Assembly: GCA_026008535.1 (NCBI GenBank)
Contig: BRKX01000004.1
Location: 31,128,501-31,192,500 of the forward strand
DNA length: 64,000 nucleotides
DNA from: Perilla frutescens
Taxonomy: Eukaryota > Streptophyta > Magnoliopsida > Lamiales > Lamiaceae
Reading direction: 5' to 3'
The position numbers and the translations under genes were made by a program. Under the pieces are notes generated by a model. The model was not told where the DNA came from. It ran no database searches and saw only the letters and a list, made by a program, of their open reading frames with translations. This document shows, piece by piece, positions 57,617 through 64,000 of this stretch (position 1 is the stretch's first letter; each line of letters opens with the position of its first letter).

Positions 57617-58291
57617 TGTTGGGGTTTTTTCGAATTAAACCACCGCAGGATCTTTTAGTTGTTCATTAATCCATGTTCATGCAAATCATATTTTTATGTC
57701 ACATGCATGTTTCTCATAGTCTAACAGAAATAGCATGCATAGCAGATTCGAATCTAATAAAGCGGAAACATAAAAACGAATCTACTTACAAATCGATAGA
57801 CGGTCTATGGACAAGATTAAAGATCTAATCTTGTTGTTGAATGAACACAGTAATTAGTGCCACTTATGTCAAAATCGTCCACTGCAAATTCTACTCCAAG
57901 ATCTTCTGTTGTATTCCTGGACTGTATCTAGATTCAGAGTGGACTGAAATCTGCTAGATAGGGTTGTGGAATATGTGGATAACTTTGAGAGACAAAGAGG
58001 GGCTGAATAATAATGTTATAAATTTCACCCCCCATCCCCCTATTTATAGGGAGGTGGGTGAAATTTCCATCTCCAAACCCTACTGGGTTTGGGCCTCTAT
58101 CTCAAGTTCAATATCCAGTCCACTATCAGTCAATTGGGCTACAACAGGGATCTAGAAGAATATTAAATTGGCCCACTAATTTATTTAATATCCAATATCC
58201 AATAAACTTAGGATATAATTAAATAAATTAAGTTTTACTTTTATTCCACTAAAGAAGTAAAACTGACCTACCAATTTAATACATATTTACG
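57617..58291 (-). repeat. 5' LTR of copia B, truncated
   Basis: It matches 49156 onward up to CATATTTACGA and then breaks off. Promoter palindrome at 58020-58066, with outer arms AAATTTCACCC and GGGTGAAATTT and TATTTATA at 58041-58048. The missing part is the U3 start of the LTR. Confidence 0.9.
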
Positions 58292-58542
58292 AAATATGTA
58301 TTAAAATACCCTTCCATATAAAATACTCTTTGCACCACTTTTTTTACTCTTTGCACCACTAATATTGACTATAATACCCTTCCATATAAAATATGTTTTT
58401 TACTTAAAAAAAACTTAAAATAAGAAAATACAAACCTAAAATCATTTAAAAAAAATGTAAAAAGAGATAAAAAAAGGGAAAACCGTAAAAATTGTTGAAG
58501 TAACCATGCAACCATTTTTCATGTTCCATTTTTGTTATTTTA
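58292..58542. other. AT-rich junction sequence with short repeats
   Basis: No gene. It starts as a mirror copy of the adjacent LTR sequence (inverted repeat 58278-58308). It also holds two copies of AATACCCTTCCATATAAAATA (58305 and 58373) and two of ACTCTTTGCACCACT (58325 and 58346), then A-rich sequence. I could not assign it to an element. Confidence 0.6.
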
Positions 58543-59581
58543 TATGAGGTAACCCCTCTCTCATCCTAAGGAAAAAAAGGTGCAGTACACAGCAGGTTTG
58601 AGCCAAGAAAAGCGCTAGAAAGGACGTAAAAGGTTTTGCAGATATGGAGAGGGCTTTTGCGTTTTGCTCTCCATATGCCGACGGTTTATAATTGGATATT
58701 TCTAAAGTTTAGCAAGAGTTTTCTCAATAAACCCCACTGAGTACATTAGTGCGCACACCCTCTTTTTCAAATGTTTTCAGGTTGAGATGTTGAGGCCGGT
58801 GATGTGCTGCTGGTGGGTTTGTCTGAGTTCTCTGAGGTTTCAAGTTTGTTGCTCTATATGGTTACATGTTATTCTTCCGCTAAGTTTCTGCTAAGTATTC
58901 TGATATTAGTATCTAGTCTTGATTAATGTAACTTGATTCTTGAGAATAGCATGTCTTAAATGCTATGAATTCTAGTTATCAATAAAGTCTTTGAAGCATG
59001 TTCTTTTGACATACCCGTTTATGTCTTTATTGATTCCGAGTTATTTGAATAGTCATACTTGTTGAGCATTCTGGTATCTATTCATTTTCAGTCGACTTGT
59101 GAATAAGTCTTACATGCTTTTTGTTGTTGTTCGCCTACAAAGAGGCTTTTTCTTTCAACCATGATTCTGTTCGTTCAAGTTAAGCTTGAGTTAGTTTCTT
59201 GCTTTGTCCTAGGAATGGGACAGTATGATTTATTTGACTCCGACCTTTTTATGGGTCTTAGCCATCGTGGCTTTTGAGGAAGTCTTGCTTAGTTATAAAG
59301 TTTAATTCCTATCTGTTGTCTTTGGATTCTGTTTAAACTTCAGTTGGCCTATGTTTTGGCATTCCTTTAACTCGATTGAATCCTTTGACCCCTTTGATTC
59401 GTTGAAAGCGATAAGTTCTTCTAGTTATAAAGTTAAGTTGCCTAAGTCCTTGAGGTGCTAACTTAGTTTAATTCTAAAAACACCCCCTTGGATTTCCGAT
59501 TAATCTACCTATTTTCTTCGGCTTTTACGCTTAACACCCCGTCCCCCTTAAAATGACTGCCTAAGGGACCGGGCTGTTACA
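58543..59581 (+). repeat. 5' LTR of D, 3' part only
   Basis: It opens at GAGGTAACCCCTCT, equivalent to about 28826 in G LTR 2, and ends GGGACCGGGCTGTTACA. The shared motif CCCACTGAGTAC...GTGCGCA lies at 58733-58760. The upstream two thirds of the LTR are missing. Confidence 0.85.
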
Positions 59582-59583
59582 GA

Positions 59584-59595
59584 TGGTATCAGAGC
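59584..59595 (+). promoter_or_regulatory. Primer-binding site of D
   Basis: TGGTATCAGAGC two bases after the LTR end; initiator-Met tRNA complement. Confidence 0.9.
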
Positions 59596-62360
59596 GGGTT
59601 TGCAACTCTGCAGACCTGTCTCTTCTTAAAGTTTGATTGAGTTCTATGTGAATATTGAATTGTTCAAAGGTGATAATCAGCAACCCCCAGCTCATCATCA
59701 CCCTCGCATCTTCAACAAAGTTAAGGTATGATTGAGTTAAAGTATTTTGACTATATTTGGTATAACTTTTTGAAAGTACAGGATAAGGAGAAAAATTTGA
59801 GCAAGGCAAGGTTAGTCGATTTTTGAGAGTCTAATGTTATTTCATTTCGAAATAAAATTTTTGATTATACCAAAGTTTAAGGTGGAACTTATTGAACTAA
59901 GTTCTAGATCAATGTTTTAAAGAGTTTTGAGTTGTTAAGGACTCGAGTAAATAGTGAGTCTTTTTAGAATAATATTTTTGCAAATACTCAAACTATTTCG
60001 GTTATTTTGGACCGTTAAAATTTTTGAGTAAAGTTATAAAGTTTGAAAGTCCATTTAAAAATCTTCTTTTGATAAAGGCTTGTCTACTGCCCATAAGAAA
60101 AGTATTTGAGGATGAGTTAAGGATGAATGAGGCATAGAGAATATAGTTAGAACATAGACTATAGCAAGCTTGAATTAAGGAGAATTCTAGAATTCCCTTT
60201 TAGTTCTCTTAAGAACCTAGATCGAATAAGTTCCCTCTTGTGGAATGGGCGTTAAGTAGAGATGTTCGAAAGAACATTTATAGAGCGTTCATAAGAAGGA
60301 TAAAGGATTTCAAGATTATAGAAGGTTATGAAGTTCAGTTTCGAGCAAGGAGCAAGAAGATAAGCAGTCAAGTTAAAGGCAAGTTATCCGATCGCGGATC
60401 TAACGCAAGTTCAAGGAATCCCCACGCAAGAGTTTTCAACTCTAGAGAAGTCTCGTCTGAAGATCCAATCGTATTCGCAAGGAATGAAGATTCATTTCCT
60501 TCGATAGAGGCTCATTAATTCGATGAACGTACATTCAAGGTCACATCGTGTTCGATACCCAGAAGTCATCGCTTGTTTCAAGCCGATTAATGAAGATGAA
60601 GATTGCCACCATGACTATAGCCAAGATAGTTCGAGGATACATTTATCGGTGTTCTATCAAGCTTCCAAGAGTTGTTGAAGTCAAGTTGTTTTGAGTCCAG
60701 AAGGTGCCATAGATTAAAGTCGCTTTGTCGTATCTTTTTTGATAAATAGGAAGTAATTCCCAGGATATCATTTTCCCGGCCAAGCGAAGCCATTGAGTCC
60801 AGCCAACTCGTGCTATTTCATAGCAACCGCGCCAAGAAAAAGGTACGTGATGCTCAAGAAAGAGAGAGAAGACCCGAAGAAGAAGATCGTTAAGAAGATA
60901 GACCTAGTATTCGGTAGATTGAGAGTTTCAGTTTGATGGAAGTTTTTGTTGAGTCTATGTATTCATTCCCGTGTTAATAGAATCGATTTGTTCATTCTCT
61001 TTTAGAATCGATTTATTCTCTTGTTAATTGAATCAATTGCCCTTCAATAGCTTCATATCAATTGAGATTCTCCATTTATACCATTTGAAATTCTTTGATT
61101 ATATCCGCTGGGATAATTTGTAATCTTTTGGATGGTACTTCTTTGATCATCAAGAATCAGTAATAGCATTTCCTTGATAGGCTATGCTGTCACCTTTGTG
61201 AAAATATTTCAGCACGGTTTTCAGTTGCTAACCGTTGATTTCTTTCATATCTTTGTTATATGCAAGAACCCTTCAAGGTTATAAGTCCTCTAAAAAGGCA
61301 GTGTTTTGATATATATAACCTAGTGTTATATCTCTTCCAGTTTTTAAGCTTGTTAAAGAATTGTTGATCAAGATAAATCCCTCACTTAGAGGCATTTATT
61401 TTATTTCGCTCCCACTTCATAGAACTCGAGTGTGGATCTTAGAAGAGAGCAGAGAGCTATAGTAGTATTCCTTTTAGTCAGGGTTGGAGGAATAAGAGAT
61501 AGTATTTCCTAGTAGGAAGTAGAATCCAAGTAAGCGCCAGATAATATTCTCCAAGTTTAGGATGCGCGTTTCAAGAAGATTTCTCAGCTCGTTGCGTTTG
61601 GAAATGATCTAAGGAATGACGGCAGGTAAGTTCCGAGCGTGCAGTTAAGAGTCTAAACGTGCAATCATTACGTCTGCAAGTGATGGTGACCACCAGCAGG
61701 AGCCACGAAGTCAGACGACCGCTTTAAGGAAAAGAGATGACTGCGATGAAGAATTTAAAGATGAAGGCGCACCATGAGGTACGCCCCAAGAAGACAAGAA
61801 AGTCGAACCTCAAGAAGTTGGAGATGAAGATAAAGCGAGATTTCAATGTGATAGAGCGTGCAAGGAACCATTAAAGGAGGTGCTCGATTAATTCAAGTTT
61901 ATCATCTAGTTCGAGTTCGTTAAAGTTTCTCAAGGTTGCGTGAAGTAAAGTCAGAAGTAAAAGTAAAGCCAAGTGAAACAAAAGAAGGATGGACTTGTTG
62001 AGATTGTCCATGCTCGAGGAGCAAGTTTGGTGAATTTTTCTTTTATTTATTTCATTGCTCGAATAGGTTCTAAAGGTCTGCTCGAATGCAAGATCATAAG
62101 GAGCTCATGTGAAGTAATATTTCGAGGGAGATTTCGTAAGGAAGAAAAGACAGAAGATGCTAAGGCTTAAGGAAGAAAAGAAGAACGATTATAGAAGTAC
62201 TAGTCCTGCATATAGACTATTTTATTAAGGAAGGCGTGAGGCTATTCTTAGCCGTATAGTAAAGGTTTCGAACCTATGTCGTTCCAGTAAGGTTGTGGAT
62301 TCTTAGAAAGTATCCAGATCTCAGTTAAGAGGAAGTAAATTTCGGGATGAAATTTTTTTT
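59596..62360 (+). other. Non-coding interior of D
   Basis: It contains the leader block shared with G (59678-59730). A region at 60740-61700 is collinear with G 31560-32430, including the CTCGTGCTATTTCATAG stretch near 60808. Purine-rich sequence near 61740-62200 has no polymerase motif. The stretch just before the purine tract (62336-62352) reads AAATTTCGGGATGAAAT, as in G. Confidence 0.6.
60240..60518 (+). CDS. Unidentified 92-aa ORF in D
   Basis: A short basic frame (many Arg, Lys and Ser) with no recognised domain, in the position where gag would begin. It does not resemble the 148-aa ORF of G. It may be the relic of gag's N-terminus or chance. A 65-aa frame at 61973 is even less convincing and is not listed. 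Confidence 0.2.
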   Translation: MEWALSRDVRKNIYRAFIRRIKDFKIIEGYEVQFRARSKKISSQVKGKLSDRGSNASSRNPHARVFNSREVSSEDPIVFARNEDSFPSIEAH

Positions 62361-62373
62361 AAGGGGTGTAGAA
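62361..62373 (+). promoter_or_regulatory. Polypurine tract of D
   Basis: AAGGGGTGTAGAA before TGTAACAACC, equivalent to AAGGGGGTAGGA in G. Confidence 0.8.
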
Positions 62374-64000
62374 TGTAACAACCCGGATTTTCAGAAGGTG
62401 ATTAATTAATTCCTAATTTTAATTAGGAAATATTAAGAAGGATTTTGAGCATAATTAGGATGTTTCGGTTCTTAATTGTGTTTTTAGGATTATTTTTCAT
62501 AAAATCGTATTTTTGAGAATTTCGATTCCAGCTCAGTCGTAGCCCATTTTGGTCACGTTTGAAAGGCATTGACCCAAGGAGCATGCCGGTGCTTTCAGAT
62601 TTTGAATCTGAAGTCGTTTGAGTTCCCGGCGATTTAAATCGCGTTTAAAGGAGTTATGAATAGTGTTTTTCCGTAGGAGCGCGATCGTTAGAAATTTGTG
62701 AAATCTCGTGTGTTGATCCGAGCCTTGATTTTTCAAGCCTATCCTATAAGAAATTTCTCAAGGAATCCGTTGGCGTTCCCGGATTTTTATTCTGAGGTCA
62801 ATTGAAGGCTCGGGAATTTTATTTGTCCCTTGCGTGGAATAGTAACTTTATTTTTTAAAAGAAATTAATTTCTCGTTTTCCTTCAAAACGACTCGTTCTT
62901 TATTCCGAGTCAAGTTGGTTCAATAGTACTCAAGCCAACGAACCTGCCGTTATTTTCGGATTTTATAAACGAGGTCATTTTGACCTCACCATCGAATAAA
63001 GCGTCTTTTAACTGAACCCGATATTTTTAAAGCAGTATTGTTGCACTGCAGAAGCTTCTCAAGGAAGCCAGAAATTTTCCTATAAATAGCAGCCCTCCCC
63101 TTTGATTTTTCCTCGCTCATTTCTCATTCTTAAATCCCCATTTCTGTAATAGAGAGAGTAGAGTAGAGGGAGCCCTCTTCGTGACGGCACCCCAGTGAGA
63201 GAGAGAGCGGAGTGGGGGCGCTGCGGGGCTGGGCAAGGAGCCCCGTGGGGGCAAGGGAGCCCGGCGGGGGAAGGGCGCGCGGGCGCGTTCGGCAGCTCTG
63301 GCACATTTTCGTGAGGAGGCCATAACTTTCGCCTCGGTTGGAGTTACGAGGCCCATGAGTACTCAAATCGAAGCTCTTTCGATGATCTACAATGTCGAAG
63401 TGGCCGATCGTCCAGAATCTCGATAAGTCGAATCAGATTTTCCGTCCCCATTTATGGTAATTACGGATGCCTTAATCTTTTAAATTCTCGTGTTTTAAGT
63501 TATAGTTAAGGGTCAAGGGTTTAGATATCATTTTGATGTCTTATTAGAAGCTCGAATAAGGTTTCAAGTCATTGATCGACTTATATAAAGATGAGGTGAA
63601 CCCCGAGGAGGCCCGAGGAAGGATTTTCAGCTCGTTGCTTCGTCTACGTGCTCGTTATCGAGATGTTCGTCATCGAAGTGGGTGGTTCTAAACTAAGTAT
63701 AAGGTTTGAGCTATTAAGATCCATACGCATGTTAAGGCAAGGGAAATATCCAATTAAAATATTGTATGCTCTGCCTGTTTAGTCTCTGTATAAGGAAAGG
63801 AAAGGAATAAAGGAATTTATATGCATGATATTGTTGAATTGTTATTTGAGTTTGATAAGGTTAATGAAGTTGTTATAAGTTAAGTGAGCTCTCAAGTATG
63901 TTTAGTATGCTAGAATTGTTTATATACAATTTATGCTAGCATGAGGTGTTTAGAATTGCTTTATTACAATCGATGTTTATCCACGTTCATTTCCTAGTAT
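62374..64000 (+). repeat. 3' LTR of D, cut by window end
   Basis: It starts TGTAACAACCCGG and follows G LTR 2 to the equivalent of about 28585. TATAAATA at 63081-63088, preceded by an imperfect GCTTC/GGAAGC repeat. A GC-rich segment at 63205-63290 is equivalent to the minisatellite of G. Open frames over that segment on the minus strand come from composition. Confidence 0.85.

Larger units (their letters stand above)
49156..58291 (-). mobile_element. Ty1/copia element B, truncated in its 5' LTR
   Basis: Same family as A, in opposite orientation. Complete 3' LTR 49156-50590, purine tract, pol, gag, leader, primer site 57603-57614, then only the first 675 bases (plus-strand order) of the 5' LTR. 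There is no right target copy. It is better preserved than A: start codon, integrase catalytic triad and RT YVDD box are intact, but several stops and a 0.5-kb duplication disrupt pol. Over the first about 160 bases the two LTRs differ at about 12 positions by eye, so B is older than A by this rough measure. Confidence 0.9.
58543..64000 (+). mobile_element. Gypsy element D, related to G but lacking pol
   Basis: 5' LTR fragment 58543-59581, primer site 59584-59595, a 2.8-kb interior, purine tract 62361-62373 and the start of a 3' LTR at 62374 that runs off the window. LTR termini, leader and purine-tract region are like those of G, at lower similarity. Between the part matching the G gag-pol spacer (60740-61700) and the 3' end there is no RT, RNase H or integrase. 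D is therefore either a large deletion derivative or a non-autonomous relative moved by a G-type partner. Confidence 0.75.

Noticed and set aside
1..64000. Host gene or previously unknown defence or metabolic system
   Set aside because: Every long stretch with coding similarity belongs to a retrotransposon; the two unidentified ORFs lie inside elements and are too weakly supported to claim a new system.

Overview
This window is plant nuclear DNA made almost entirely of nested LTR retrotransposons. I found no host protein gene, rRNA, tRNA, CRISPR array or prokaryotic feature. The evidence for a plant is the set of Ty1/copia and Ty3/gypsy elements with primer-binding sites for initiator-Met tRNA (TGGTATCAGAGC and variants), 5-bp target duplications, Tekay/Del-type chromovirus polymerase remnants, and nonsense mutations largely in CHG context. 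I cannot name the species. A repeat-rich eudicot chromosome is my best guess.

Layout from left to right. (1) 1-1246 holds old gypsy LTR debris and unassigned sequence. (2) 1247-6722 is the 3' part of a decayed minus-strand copia (E). Its LTR is split by a 2.76-kb minus-strand solo gypsy LTR (S, 2267-5026, TSD CATAT). (3) 6723-14962 is a very long plus-strand gypsy LTR with its primer site (F), inserted into E. F is itself split by a gag-only non-autonomous element (T, 9954-14605, minus, TSD TTCAT). (4) 14972-19142 and 47521-49155 are the two parts of a decayed minus-strand copia (C), inserted 9 bp after the F primer site. (5) 19143-47520 is a plus-strand copia (A) inside C, with TSD CCCTA/CCGTA. 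(6) 19419-38828 is a Tekay-like gypsy (G) inside the 5' LTR of A, with TSD AGTTT. G is a tandem of LTR, truncated interior, LTR, full interior, LTR. (7) 49156-58291 is a second copia of the A family (B) in minus orientation, inserted into the leader of C and cut off within its 5' LTR. (8) 58292-58542 is AT-rich junction sequence. (9) 58543-64000 is a gypsy related to G but without pol (D), running off the window.

Insertion order read from nesting is E, then F, then C (and T), then A and B, then G, which makes five levels. All reading frames are relics except the gag and acidic ORFs of T, which look comparatively intact, and several long blocks of B. G and A keep their insertion-site duplications, so their outer limits are certain. 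C, F and E have lost their far ends, apparently in a deletion whose scar lies at 58291.

Points most worth a second look are: the gag-only element with an in-frame UAG between its two ORFs; copia B, which carries a duplicated and apparently chimeric integrase segment; the three-LTR tandem of G with one outer TSD; a short LTR motif shared by distant gypsy lineages; and TATA boxes set inside inverted repeats in copia, T and (nearby) G.
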